From assembly GCF_014201335.1 (NCBI RefSeq), contig NZ_JACHEB010000005.1, forward strand, positions 124,001-188,000: a stretch of DNA of 64,000 nucleotides, in the 5' to 3' direction. Shown here piece by piece: positions 1 through 11,000 of the stretch. The position numbers were made by a program, and so were the translations under genes. Source of the stretch: Tunturiibacter gelidiferens (GTDB lineage: Bacteria > Acidobacteriota > Terriglobia > Terriglobales > Acidobacteriaceae). The notes beneath the pieces were generated by a model, which was not told where the DNA came from, ran no database searches, and worked only from the letters and a program-made list of their open reading frames with translations. Position 1 is the stretch's first letter. Each line of letters begins with the position of its first letter.

Positions 1-3000
1 CGCATCCTCCGCTACCTGGTCATGGCTTTGCTTTCGCTATTACCGGCCATGTCCATTGCGCAGCAATCCAGCGCAATCAACGGCGCAGTCACAGATCCAA
101 GCGGAGCGGCCATCCAGAATGCCAGCGTGACGCTCACGAACACGGCGCAGGGAACAAGTATCGTCGTGAGTACAAACTCTGCTGGAGAGTATTCCCTTTC
201 CGGTCTTGAAGCCGGAACCTATAACCTTGAGATCACCGCCCCGGGATTCGAGAAGTTCGCAGCCGCTGGCATCGTCGTTCGTGTGTCACGCAAAGAGAGA
301 GTGGACGCGCAACTCGCGGTTGGTAGCGCGTCCACCGAAGTGAAGGTTAGCGGCAGCGACTTGGGAGTAGTCCAGACAGAGTCGCCTGAGATTTCATTCA
401 CCATAACGGGAAAGCAGATCACGCAGATCGTCTTGAACGGCCGTAACTTCAGTCAGCTCGTCACCCTATCCCCAGGTGTCGTCAGTCAGACTGGCCAGGA
501 TGAGGGTGAGACCGGTGTCGCCGGCAGCGTTGAATATAGCTTGAACGGTGGCCGCCCACAGTACAACAACTGGGAGCTCGACGGCGCAAGCATCATGGAC
601 AACGGTAGCAACACCACGCTCAACGTGTACCCCAATGTCGACGCCATTGCCGAAACTCAAGTGCTTACCTCTAACTACGGTGCCCAATACGGACGCAATG
701 CATCCGGTACAGTCCAGGCGCAGACGAAGTCCGGAACCGAACGTCTGCATGGGGACGTATTCGAGTTTCTCCGCAACGATGCATTCAACGCGCGAAACTA
801 CTTCTCTCAGACAGTTCCGACTTACAAAAAGCATGACTATGGATTTACGATCGGAGGCCCGGTCTACATCCCCCACCTCTACACTCCAGCGGAACGGAAG
901 ACTTTCTTCTTTTATTCGCAGGAGTTTCGTCACGAAAATGTACCTGGAACTTTCTTTAATCAGCAGGTACCGTCAGACGCCGAGCGTGGTGGAAACTTCT
1001 CGGATCTCTGTCCAGCCCCGGGGACCCCTGTCGATACGGTAAATTTTCCTAGTTGCCCGGTCGATCACTCGGTCAATCAGCCGATAGGTGCTTATTTCGC
1101 GAACAACCAGGTCCCGGTCGATCCCAACGGTCAGGCGCTTCTCGTGCTGATCCCGGCAGCAAACACCGGCTCAGGCACGTCTTCGTTCTTCACAGCGTCT
1201 CCCTCGCAGCTGACGACTAATCGCGAAGAGCTGTTCCGCATCGACCAGATCTTCAGCGAAAAACTGCGTGGTTTCTATCGCTTCATCTACGATTCATGGT
1301 CGACAACGAGCACACCGCCAACATTTCAGTCGGGATCGTTCCCAACTGTTCAAAACAGCTTTGCCGGCCCCGGCATCGACATGGTAGCGAGCCTCACTTA
1401 CGCAGCCTCGCCAACGCTGGTCAATGAGTTTGTTGCCGACTACACCACCGATCACATCACGCTTATCAACACCACGAATAATATTGGCCGCGGCAACTTC
1501 ACCGGAAACGGTTTCTTCGCCAACGGCTACGGCAACGTTCTGCCTTCAATCTCCGTACAGGGAGACGCGGCATATGGCGGCGGCTTTAGTGAGACCACAG
1601 GCTACTTCCCCTGGCAGAACTCGAACCCCACATACACGTACCGCGACGACCTCACCAAAACACTGAAGCGTCACACGCTCATCTTCGGCGCCAGTTTTAT
1701 CGCGGCGCAGAAAAACGAACCCTCGACTGGAAACAACCAAGGAACATTCAATTTCAGCACTTCGTCTGCAGTGACTACGGGAAACGCGTTCGCGGATCTC
1801 CTGACCGGACAGGTTGCTCAGTTCACACAAACCTCAGCCCAGCCGAAGTACTACAACCGTTACAAAATCGTTGAGCCCTACATTCAAGACAACTGGCGCG
1901 CGACCGACAGGCTAACCCTCAACTTCGGTCTTCGCCTTAGCCTCTTTGGCACTTATCACGACATCAGCAACCAGTCCGGAAACTTCGAACCGGCGACATG
2001 GAACGCGGCGAACGCGCCAACGATCGACACAGACGGTTCGGTGACAGGCCAGGCAGGAGCACTCGTACCGGGCTCCGGAAACATCTTCAACGGCGTCGTC
2101 TCTTGCGGTCTCAACGGTGTCTACTCTGGTTGCATGTCGGGCCACCTCTTCAATCCAGCTCCGCGTCTCGGTTTTGCCTACGACGTCTTTGGTAACGGCA
2201 AGCTCTCGGTTCGCGGTGGCTTTGGGATTTATTTCGAACATACGAATGGAAATGAAAGCAACTCCGAGGCTTTGGAGGGTTCGGCTCCAGTAGTGCAGAC
2301 CCCGAATAGGTACAACTTCCCCGGATACAATGTCTCAGGCGGAACCCCTCTGCAGTTCCCCCTGCAAGTATTCGCCATTCCGACTCACGCAGTCTGGCCC
2401 TACGTCCAGCAATACAACCTGGCCGTTCAGGGAGAATTGCCCAGCCACACGGTAATGCAAGTAGCATATGTAGGCAGTTTAGGAAGACATCTGCCTACGT
2501 GGTACGACCTGAATCAGCTCAGACCGCTGTCCGCATCTGAGAATCCGTATGGTCCAGGCCAGGCAATTTCAGCAAGCGACTGCAACACAAACACTGTAAA
2601 TGGACAGGCGTTGACTGGCGATGCCGCAATTCGTCTCCAAATCGCTTGCGGTGCCTCTGCTGATCAGTTCCGGCCGTTTACAGGTCTCAGTAGCATCAAT
2701 AACTCCGCAAACGTCATCAACTCGAGCTATGACGCCGTGCAGATCGGACTCAGCCGGTACTTCGGCTCCCTGAACGGCAGCGTGGCTTACACCTATGGTC
2801 ACTCCATCGACAACGGTTCGGCCGGCGGTTATGGCAACACCGAAATCGTCAATAGCTACAACCTCGGCCAAAGCAGGGCGAGTTCGAACTTCGACGAACG
2901 ACACATCCTCGCAGTCAGTCTCGTCTATGACATTCCACTCTTTACCCATCCAGGACTCCTGCACTCTCTTCTCGGAGGGTGGCAGATCTCTGATCTGACC

Positions 3001-3483
3001 AGCTTCCAGACCGGTACTCCATTCAGCGTCACCAATTCGATCATCGCAGACAATGCAGGCACAGGAAATTCGTTCGCCACCAGCCAAGGCAGTTCTGTTC
3101 AATCTTATCCGGACGTTGTTGGGCACCTCCACGGCGCGGTCGGTATAAGACATCCCGGGGGGCAACTCGGTCCTCGTCTCTATAACACTGATGCCTTTGC
3201 CGCGCCGCAGGGGCTAACCTATGGCAACGCGGGTCGCAACGTTCTCAACCTTCCCGCTCACACAAACTTCGATATGGGCCTGTTCAAGAACTTCGCCGTT
3301 CGTGAGGGCATGCACTTCGAGTTCCGCACAGAGGCATTCAACGTCTTCAATCACACCCAATGGAGCACGATCGACGCGACCGCAGACTGCTATGGAGCCG
3401 CCTGTGCTTCCGACGGCTTTCTAACGGCGACAGCGGCGCACAACGCACGTATCCTTCAACTAGCAGGAAAATTTGTCTTCTAA
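1..3483 (+). CDS. TonB-dependent receptor, Oar-like, N-terminal carboxypeptidase-regulatory domain (5' end probably outside window)
   Basis: Outer-membrane beta-barrel transporter of the large acidobacterial type, probably importing an oligosaccharide or peptide with TonB energy. The reading frame is open to base 1. The first ATG is at base 22, but the codons before it (R-I-L-R-Y-L-V) would supply the basic n-region of the signal peptide that ends near S-I-A-Q-Q, so the true start is probably upstream. After the signal comes a carboxypeptidase-D regulatory fold (about residues 20-105 from ATG 22; GAVTDPSGAAIQNASV, SLSGLEAGTYNLEI), then a plug-like segment (to about 240) and a long barrel. The chain ends in ...LAGKFVF, with the C-terminal aromatic residue typical of barrel proteins. 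Length (about 1153 aa) is normal for the family. It lies 71 bases before a hexosaminidase, which suggests an amino-sugar substrate, but this is inference. Confidence 0.9.
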   Translation, partial: RILRYLVMALLSLLPAMSIAQQSSAINGAVTDPSGAAIQNASVTLTNTAQGTSIVVSTNSAGEYSLSGLEAGTYNLEITAPGFEKFAAAGIVVRVSRKERVDAQLAVGSASTEVKVSGSDLGVVQTESPEISFTITGKQITQIVLNGRNFSQLVTLSPGVVSQTGQDEGETGVAGSVEYSLNGGRPQYNNWELDGASIMDNGSNTTLNVYPNVDAIAETQVLTSNYGAQYGRNASGTVQAQTKSGTERLHGDVFEFLRNDAFNARNYFSQTVPTYKKHDYGFTIGGPVYIPHLYTPAERKTFFFYSQEFRHENVPGTFFNQQVPSDAERGGNFSDLCPAPGTPVDTVNFPSCPVDHSVNQPIGAYFANNQVPVDPNGQALLVLIPAANTGSGTSSFFTASPSQLTTNREELFRIDQIFSEKLRGFYRFIYDSWSTTSTPPTFQSGSFPTVQNSFAGPGIDMVASLTYAASPTLVNEFVADYTTDHITLINTTNNIGRGNFTGNGFFANGYGNVLPSISVQGDAAYGGGFSETTGYFPWQNSNPTYTYRDDLTKTLKRHTLIFGASFIAAQKNEPSTGNNQGTFNFSTSSAVTTGNAFADLLTGQVAQFTQTSAQPKYYNRYKIVEPYIQDNWRATDRLTLNFGLRLSLFGTYHDISNQSGNFEPATWNAANAPTIDTDGSVTGQAGALVPGSGNIFNGVVSCGLNGVYSGCMSGHLFNPAPRLGFAYDVFGNGKLSVRGGFGIYFEHTNGNESNSEALEGSAPVVQTPNRYNFPGYNVSGGTPLQFPLQVFAIPTHAVWPYVQQYNLAVQGELPSHTVMQVAYVGSLGRHLPTWYDLNQLRPLSASENPYGPGQAISASDCNTNTVNGQALTGDAAIRLQIACGASADQFRPFTGLSSINNSANVINSSYDAVQIGLSRYFGSLNGSVAYTYGHSIDNGSAGGYGNTEIVNSYNLGQSRASSNFDERHILAVSLVYDIPLFTHPGLLHSLLGGWQISDLTSFQTGTPFSVTNSIIADNAGTGNSFATSQGSSVQSYPDVVGHLHGAVGIRHPGGQLGPRLYNTDAFAAPQGLTYGNAGRNVLNLPAHTNFDMGLFKNFAVREGMHFEFRTEAFNVFNHTQWSTIDATADCYGAACASDGFLTATAAHNARILQLAGKFVF

Positions 3484-3554
3484 TTTGCCCATGAGTTGAT
3501 AAAAGCATGCGCCAAACGAAATAACATCGATCCGCCATCGGAGGATAATTCGGA

Positions 3555-5591
3555 ATGCTGTCTGCAAGATTGTTGCTAGCTGTCTTCACGTCGACCTTGC
3601 TCTTTACAACAAGCGCAACCCTTCAGGCAGACACTCAGTTATCCATCATGCCGCTCCCGGCGCATGCGGCTCCAGGCACGGGCAGCTTCGTTGTCGACGG
3701 CACCTTTCAGGTCCGCATCGAGGGTTACACCGAACCACGCCTCGAGCGCGCAAAGGACCGCTTCCTCGCAAACCTCACCAGCAAGACGGGCATCCCCCTT
3801 TGGCTCAACGATCGCCCGGGCGGACCAAAGTTCATCATAAAAACCGAAGGACCTAGCAAAGAAATCCAACAACTGGGCGAGGACGAGTCCTATCACCTCG
3901 AGGTTTCACCAACTCAGGTGACACTCAGTGCGCCCAATCCGCTTGGTATTCTCCACGGCCTACAGACTTTTCTCCAATTGGTAGACACGACGCCGCAAGG
4001 ATTCACGATTGCCGCTGTGACCATCCATGACTCTCCACGTTTCCCGTGGAGAGGCATCATGATCGACTCAGGCCGCCACTTCATGCCGCTCGAAGTCATT
4101 CGTCAGACTCTGGATGGAATGGAAGCCGTGAAATTGAACGTATTTCACTGGCACCTATCGGAGAACCAGGGATTCCGCATCGAGAGCAAGCTCTATCCGC
4201 TCCTGCAAGAGAAAGGGTCAGACGGAAACTATTACACGCAGGATCAGGTTCGTGACATCATCGCTTTCGCGCGTGACCGTGGCATCCGTGTGATTCCAGA
4301 GTTCGATATGCCAGGTCATTCCACCGCCTGGTTCGTTGGTTACCCCGACCTTGCGAGCGGCAAAAGTCCTTATCTCATAGAGCGAAAATGGGGCATCTTC
4401 GATCCGGCGATGGATCCCACCCGTGAAAGCACTTACGACTTTCTTGATGCGTTTATAGGCGAGATGACATCACTGTTCCCGGATGCTTATTTCCATATCG
4501 GTGGCGATGAGTGCAACGGCAAAGAGTGGGACGCGAACCCCCGGATTCAACAGTACATGCGCGAACATAGCCTTAAAGACAACGCCGCTTTACAGGCATA
4601 CTTTACCGGCCGTGTGCAAAAACTGGTGACCAAGCGCGGCAAAATCACGATTGGCTGGGACGAGGTATTGCAGCCCGACACCCCGAAGGACGTCGTCATT
4701 CAGTCATGGAGAGGGCCAGATTCGCTCGCCCAGGCAGCACAGCGCGGCAACCGCGGCATTCTCTCCGCCGGCTACTATATTGACCTCAACCAGCCTGCGT
4801 CTCAACACTACGCTGCCGATCCCCTCACAGAGGCCGCGGCAAAACTCACTCCAGAGCAGCAGCGCAACATCCTTGGTGGTGAAGCGACCATGTGGTCTGA
4901 GTTTGTGACACCGGAAAACGTGGGAAGCCGAATCTGGCCACGCACCGCCGCTATCGCCGAGCGTCTATGGTCCCCAAAAGAAGTTACTGATATTGACTCG
5001 ATGTATCGTCGGCTGGCAATCGTCTCGAACGATCTCATTCATAGCGGCCAGACTTATCAGGCAATCCATGAGCAGATGCTGCAACGTATGGTTGGAGCGA
5101 ACGATGTGACCTCGCTGAAGGTTCTTGCGAGCGCCCTCGAACCGCCGAAGGAATACGCTCGCGAATCGCTGGCCAGCTACGACAGCTTCACTCCACTCAA
5201 CAGGATGGTTGACGCGGTGCCTCCCGAAAGCAATTGGGCTCGCGAGTTTCACCATCTCGCTTCGCTGATCGCAGCAGGGAAGGCTAGTCCTGAGCAGTGG
5301 GCACAAGCACGCGAGTGGCTCATTCTCTGGCGAGATAACGATGCTAGGCTGCAACCGATATTGCCGCACTCCGATCTGACCGCCGAACTGGAGCCAGTTT
5401 CGCACACCCTAAATCAAACCGCGGTGATTGGTCTTTCGGCGCTTGATTCTTTGCAAAACCACAAGCCAGTGAGCGCGTCCGTCAGACAGCAACAGCTCTC
5501 TTTCCTGAAATCGGCGGAGGCTCCGCAAGCAGTTCTGCTCGATATGATCGTGCCTTCAGTAAAACTGCTATTGAATGCAACTACGCCTTGA
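3555..5591 (+). CDS. Beta-N-acetylhexosaminidase, GH20, secreted
   Basis: Exo-acting hydrolase releasing terminal GlcNAc/GalNAc from chitin, glycan or peptidoglycan fragments. The N-terminal 25 residues form a signal peptide ending near TLQA. A GH20b-like N-domain (about 30-150) precedes the TIM barrel (about 160-500), which opens with RFPWRGIMIDSGRHF and contains FHWHLSENQGFR. The substrate-assisted catalytic Asp-Glu pair is D318-E319 in HIGGDECNGKEW. The start is supported by GGAG about 10 bases upstream. Length (678 aa) suits the family, with a helical C-terminal extension. A strong terminator follows at 5666. It sits directly after the TonB receptor, consistent with a saccharide-scavenging pair. 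Confidence 0.95.
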   Translation: MLSARLLLAVFTSTLLFTTSATLQADTQLSIMPLPAHAAPGTGSFVVDGTFQVRIEGYTEPRLERAKDRFLANLTSKTGIPLWLNDRPGGPKFIIKTEGPSKEIQQLGEDESYHLEVSPTQVTLSAPNPLGILHGLQTFLQLVDTTPQGFTIAAVTIHDSPRFPWRGIMIDSGRHFMPLEVIRQTLDGMEAVKLNVFHWHLSENQGFRIESKLYPLLQEKGSDGNYYTQDQVRDIIAFARDRGIRVIPEFDMPGHSTAWFVGYPDLASGKSPYLIERKWGIFDPAMDPTRESTYDFLDAFIGEMTSLFPDAYFHIGGDECNGKEWDANPRIQQYMREHSLKDNAALQAYFTGRVQKLVTKRGKITIGWDEVLQPDTPKDVVIQSWRGPDSLAQAAQRGNRGILSAGYYIDLNQPASQHYAADPLTEAAAKLTPEQQRNILGGEATMWSEFVTPENVGSRIWPRTAAIAERLWSPKEVTDIDSMYRRLAIVSNDLIHSGQTYQAIHEQMLQRMVGANDVTSLKVLASALEPPKEYARESLASYDSFTPLNRMVDAVPPESNWAREFHHLASLIAAGKASPEQWAQAREWLILWRDNDARLQPILPHSDLTAELEPVSHTLNQTAVIGLSALDSLQNHKPVSASVRQQQLSFLKSAEAPQAVLLDMIVPSVKLLLNATTP

Positions 5592-5665
5592 ATTGCATAC
5601 ACCGGCCCGGCGGTTTTCTATGATCAGGAACTGATCACCGTCAACTCCAGATTCGTTTGATACAG

Positions 5666-5702
5666 AGCCGCGCGTCGAGGACTCGTTCGCGCGGCTTTAT
5701 TC
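5666..5702 (+). terminator. Rho-independent terminator after the GH20 gene
   Basis: A 9-bp perfect stem (AGCCGCGCG at 5666-5674 with CGCGCGGCT at 5688-5696) encloses an inner CGAG/CTCG pairing and is followed by TTATTC on the plus strand. It ends the receptor/hexosaminidase unit. Confidence 0.8.
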
Positions 5703-5851
5703 GAACCCTATCCCCATCCCCGTCCGCGTCAGGACGCGGCTTGTTCTTTATCTCTTCCACGTTTTACTATGTCATCTCCCCAGGGACATTTTTCGACTCG
5801 ACGGCACCTCTCCCGGCGATGTTGCCGCACTTCTAAGACAAGGGGGATCAT

Positions 5852-7852
5852 ATGGGACTCATCCCTTCGATCCACCGAGACAAAAGAAATCTCCTCCTGA
5901 GGCTGAGCATCGCCATACTGCTCAGCGTCTTCGCCACTACCCTCGCCGCCGCGCAAGACCTCACCCCTGGCATCACCTACGTCTGCAACGGCGAGCGCAT
6001 CTTCATCGAGAACTGCAATATTCGAGATCTCTCCGACAACGCCACCTGCATGGTTGGGCATCCGGATCACGTCATGCCGAACGGACTGATGCAGTACACC
6101 ACGATGACACGTGGAGCATTGAAGACGTTGTTTCCCACGTGCAAGCAGCCAACCGCGCAGCAGCTTGCCGCCTCACATGCTTTTGAGAAGAAACAGCAGG
6201 ACATCTATAACGCAAATGTGCAGAAGGCGAACGACCAACTTACTGCCGCGACGCAGCCTGTCCCCATCGGACAACCGCAGAAACCCAGGACTCCAGAGGA
6301 GCGCGCAACAAACCGCGGCGTAACCTCAGGACGGCTCCCATCCTCATGCCTTGGCAACTCGCTCCTCGGCGCTTTTGGGCAGATGCTGTCTCAGGTCTTT
6401 CCCGGCGCTGACAAGCCACCCGCTCCAGGGCCAAACATGGCCGGCGTCTTCGAAGGTGCCGGACATTGGCGCCTCGACTTCATCGACGGCGGCAATCTGA
6501 TCAACTGTTCCTTCCTCTCACCCAATCAAGAGAACTATACTATCGACTTCAAGAGCGATCGAACCGTCATCGTCGTCGACACCAAACCGAAGCCTCTCAT
6601 GCTCACTCTTCGCGCGGATGGAACCATTGTCGGTCCCGGCCCCGTCACCATCGATGGAGTTGTAGCTGGCGGTTCCACCGGCGGCACCTCCACCCCTGGC
6701 CGCACTGAGACCCACGACGTCACAACTTATCAACCACTCACGCAGACCGACGCCCGCGTGCATGCCGGTGACTCCAACCTCACTAATGACGGCGGCTCCT
6801 ACTCGCTCAAGAGCATCACCACCCAAAGTACCTACACCCCCGGCACTTACACTCCCGGACAAACAACCTTCTCTCCTCGTCGAACCATCTGCCCCGCGCT
6901 CGACCTTTCTTCTAAAGGCGCAGGGGTTGGCATACAAACAATGCAAACCGACCTGCTCAAAGGTATGTTCGGCGGCGACAAAGGCCCACCGACACCTCCG
7001 GGCATCCGCATGCATGGCATCTTCGCCGGATCAACCGGCTTCAGTGTTCAGTTCTATCCAGAATCCGTAATTCTCGGCTGCGGCCCCGACGCTGCCCGCG
7101 CCTATCCCTATACGGTCGAACCTGGCGGGACCGGAGCGGTCGTCAAAATCAACGCGCCCGACCACCCACTCACACTCGCCTTCAAATCTGACGGCTCTCT
7201 CGACCCCGGTGGCGACGGTCCCTACCAGGTTCACGGTCGCACCGTAACCGGCCAGGACAACAACGACAACTTCACCTTCGCCCCTTTCGAGCAGACCTGC
7301 AACCTCGCCCGTCTCGCTCCAAGCCAGACCATCCCCTCTGGCGGAGGATCAGCATCAACAATGGTCGCCTCCGCCACAGCCGGAGTTCCGCCTACGGCGA
7401 GGGGCCCCAGCACTCTTTCCACTTCCGGTAGCGCCCTCGGCAACGCCACCCTCGCGATCACTTCCGGATTGGCCCCACAGCCAGGCGCTCCCAATCCTCT
7501 CGCCGGTCACCCCTACACTCTGCTCCGCGACAGCTATGCCAACATCATTGCCAAGGCAGGTATGACCGTCCCATCCGGCATGTCCCCCTACAAGTTCGTC
7601 GCAAACACCTGCTCCAGCCGCACTCCTGAATGCCAAAAAATCATTGATGCCGTGAAGGCTGACGCCGCCTCCGCAGTCCGGGCCGACGCTAACGGCACTG
7701 GCAGCTTTCCTGGAGTTGCTCCCGGTCTTTACTACCTCATGATCTCAACTCGCTACAACAATCAGGCACTCGTCTGGGGCCAGCCAATTCAGCTCAACCC
7801 CGGTCCAAACTCCATAACGCTCGATCAGCGCAATGCAACTCCTATCAATTGA
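5852..7852 (+). CDS. Secreted protein of unknown function with an internally duplicated module
   Basis: I do not recognise this family. The start has a GGGGG ribosome site 6 bases upstream, and residues 10-35 form a signal peptide ending ATTLAAA. Two related modules are visible. Module one (about residues 175-275) runs through PGPNMAGVFEGAGHW to LTLRADGTIVGPGPVTIDG. Module two (about 365-465) runs through PPGIRMHGIFAGSTGF to LTLAFKSDGSLDPGGDGPY. Each opens with a Gly/Pro-rich approach containing DK-PP and ends in the same DG-x-PG-G...V-G beta pattern. Between and after them are Thr/Pro/Gly-rich linkers. The last about 100 residues (GSFPGVAPGLYYLMIS) look like a carboxypeptidase-regulatory or transthyretin-like beta sandwich. 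Several cysteines recur, which suits an extracytoplasmic protein. Confidence 0.75.
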   Translation: MGLIPSIHRDKRNLLLRLSIAILLSVFATTLAAAQDLTPGITYVCNGERIFIENCNIRDLSDNATCMVGHPDHVMPNGLMQYTTMTRGALKTLFPTCKQPTAQQLAASHAFEKKQQDIYNANVQKANDQLTAATQPVPIGQPQKPRTPEERATNRGVTSGRLPSSCLGNSLLGAFGQMLSQVFPGADKPPAPGPNMAGVFEGAGHWRLDFIDGGNLINCSFLSPNQENYTIDFKSDRTVIVVDTKPKPLMLTLRADGTIVGPGPVTIDGVVAGGSTGGTSTPGRTETHDVTTYQPLTQTDARVHAGDSNLTNDGGSYSLKSITTQSTYTPGTYTPGQTTFSPRRTICPALDLSSKGAGVGIQTMQTDLLKGMFGGDKGPPTPPGIRMHGIFAGSTGFSVQFYPESVILGCGPDAARAYPYTVEPGGTGAVVKINAPDHPLTLAFKSDGSLDPGGDGPYQVHGRTVTGQDNNDNFTFAPFEQTCNLARLAPSQTIPSGGGSASTMVASATAGVPPTARGPSTLSTSGSALGNATLAITSGLAPQPGAPNPLAGHPYTLLRDSYANIIAKAGMTVPSGMSPYKFVANTCSSRTPECQKIIDAVKADAASAVRADANGTGSFPGVAPGLYYLMISTRYNNQALVWGQPIQLNPGPNSITLDQRNATPIN

Positions 7853-8096
7853 GACGTTGTCGGGAAGGCTCGATTGATTGGACTGCTCTGCTATTAAGGG
7901 AAGAAAAAGCGTATGAACGCTTAATAGAAACGTACCACCTTAATAATTCACTACTGAGATGGATAACTTCACGCCATCAAACTCAAACCTCGTCGAGGAC
8001 GGGGTAACATTGTTATCCTCGTGGACGCAATCGCGGATGTGGTGCTGGTCCGCGCGTGTAATCAAACTCCGCAAAAACGAGGAGTAAAGTGGCGCG

Positions 8097-11000
8097 ATGA
8101 GGAACCGAGTAATCCGAGTCACCTTGCTGGCCGCAACAATCGCTGGCGTTTCGCGCTGGGGTTGGGGTCAGGCTGGCAGCCTATCGGCCACGCCCGCGGC
8201 GAAACACCCAATGAAATTCGACGATCTTCAGCGGATGAAGCGGGTCAGCGACCCACAAATCTCTCCGTCGGGTAAATGGGTGATGTTCTCGGAAACAGAG
8301 GTCGGCCTTGATAGAAACTCGATGGTGACCCATCTCTGGGTTGTACCTCTGGGGGGAGTAGCTAACGTCGCGTCTGGAGCGCGTGAGTGGCAGATTACAT
8401 CTACCAAAGAGGGAGAGTTCGGAGGCAGGTTTTCACCAGATGGAAAGATGTTGCTGTTTATCGCAAACGACAGAGAGACGGGTCGCACGCAGCTCTTTGT
8501 TGCACCTTGGGACGACACGGCAGGCAAGCCTGGTACATCCAAGCGCCTGACGAACATAATCACAGGGGTTGATGGGCCTAGGTGGTCACCGGACTCGCAG
8601 CGGATTCTGTTTACATCGCGCGTATACCCGGAGTGCAGCGACGAAGCAGCCTGGGCTGCGGAAGACGCCTGCAACAAAGCGAAGGACGAGGTAGCGGGCA
8701 TCCATTCCGCTGAGACGCAAACCTCGAATCACGCTGCCCGCCAGGATCAGAATTCCGCTCCAGTATCCAAGCGCAGCCATATGCTGGTGGTGTTTGCCAC
8801 GAATGGTAACGCGATACGCGACCTGACTCCGCGCCGAAACGTTGGCGACGCGGGGGTGCCTGCGTTTTCATCGGGCTCGTCCCGAGTCGGATATGAGTGG
8901 GCACCCGATTCGATGGAGGTCGCGTTTGTCGCTAACACCGACCACTCTTCGGAAGCGACCATAAGCAACAATATTTTTGTGCTGAGACTGAATGATGCTA
9001 CTGCACGGCCATTGAAGCTCTCGTCCTCGCCGGGAAGCGATGATGTACCAGCCTATTCACCAGACGGAAAGTGGCTTGCGTTTCGTTCGCAGGCGTTCGC
9101 CGGACAAAAGAACGATCAGTTTAAATTGAGGCTTCTTGATCGCCGATCGGGGATAATCAGCGATACCTTGCCGAACTTCGATCGCGGTATCGACGAGTTT
9201 ACATGGGCACCCGATTCGGGCTCCATCTTCTTTGCAACCCACGACCGCGGTGAGTCGCAAATCTATTCCGTTGCAGTGGCCGATGAAGACACGATCCATT
9301 ACGTCCCCATGCCGACGGGCTATCTCACGCTGCTCGTGTCGCAGACGAAATACGAATCCGGCGGACTCCAGATTTCAAGCGACGGATCGTGGCTCGTCTC
9401 GACCTCTACGAAGGTTGAACGGCCGGCGGAGATCTTTCGCACCAGCCTAAGAATCTTCACCGATGACGCGCCCGAGGTGAAACAACAAAAGATAGGCCTG
9501 AAACTGGCATTGGCGGAAGACAAGGCAAACCCACCCATAGATCGTGCAGTACCAGTTGCGCCAGAAGCCCTAACTCACTTGAACGATAGGCTGCTCGAGG
9601 GCCTCGCGCTTGAGAAAATGCAATCTTTTTGGTTTGCAGCGCAAGACAACACGAAGCTGCAGGGATTTCTGATCCCGCCGCCCGCGTTCGACCCTTCGCG
9701 GAAATATCCAGTGAAGCTTTTGATTCACGAAGACCCCCATAAGGCTTGGGGAGATGAGTGGAGTTATCGATGGAACCCCGAACTGATGGCAGCTCCTGGC
9801 TATGTGGTTGTCATGGTGAATCCTCGCGGATCCACAGGATACGGGCAGGCCTTTCTAGATGGGCTCAATGGCGAATGGGGTGGGAAAGTCTATTCAGACC
9901 TGTTGAAAGGGCTCGACTATGCCGAGCAGCACTACAACTTTATTGACAAGGCGCGCGAGTGCACGCTGGGCGCGGGCTTCGGCGGATTAATGGCGAACTG
10001 GATCTTGACGCACACCAACCGATTTGCCTGCCTCGTGACGCATGATGGGATGATCAACCTGGAGAGCACGTACGGAGCAACCGGCCCAACAGATGCGAAG
10101 AGGATTCAACAGTGGTCACCGATGCCATCGATCCAAAACGCCAGGACCCCGACCCTTGTGATTCATTCGCAGCGCGACAACCGGCTTGACGTATCGGAGT
10201 CGCAACAGCTGTATACCGCGCTACAACGGCTGAATGTACAAAGCCGGATGCTGAATCTTCCCAATGACGAACATCTCGAAGATCAACCACAGAATTCAAA
10301 GCTTTGGTACGAGTCGATCGGCGACTGGTGCGACAGGTGGACGAAGACGAATCGGTATGCAACGGGTTCGACGCAGCCGGCTACGCTCGCGACAGTACCC
10401 GAGACGACGAAAACACAACCCGTCCCTGTTTCATCTCGACCGGTCGCACCGACTGCGCCAGAGTCGACGAAAACGCAATCACCGCCTACCAAGCCCGCGA
10501 TTGCGACCAGCGCATCTTCGGTGCCGCCGGTTCAGCCAGCCCCTGCGCTCTCCGCGCCCACGCACATCACGATGCCGACTCCGGCTCCCGTCGTGCAGTC
10601 GAGTCCGCGCCCAGCATCCACGCCCGAGACGTCGCCACGCGCTCCCGTGCCTGAATTACCAGAAGTTTCAAAGACGAAACAGAATCCCCAGACAGCAAAC
10701 CCCGCGGTTTCGCAGACGGTGCCTGCTCCATCAACGCCGCCATTGAATAGACCGCGCACGCAGCCACAGGCGCTGCCTCCACCGCTTCCCGCGCAGAACA
10801 TCTCGCAAGGGTCCTTTGCGATTTCGATCAGTACTCTCGCGAACAAGTTACAAATAGGCGAGGATGCGCGCGTGATGATTACTTTGACGAATGTCTCAGA
10901 TCATCCAATTCTGTTTGCCCATTGTCCGGGCACGGACAATCCAGAGTTCTCGTTTATCTTCCTGGTTCGAAACGCCGCGGGCCGCTTGATGGGAGAGAAC

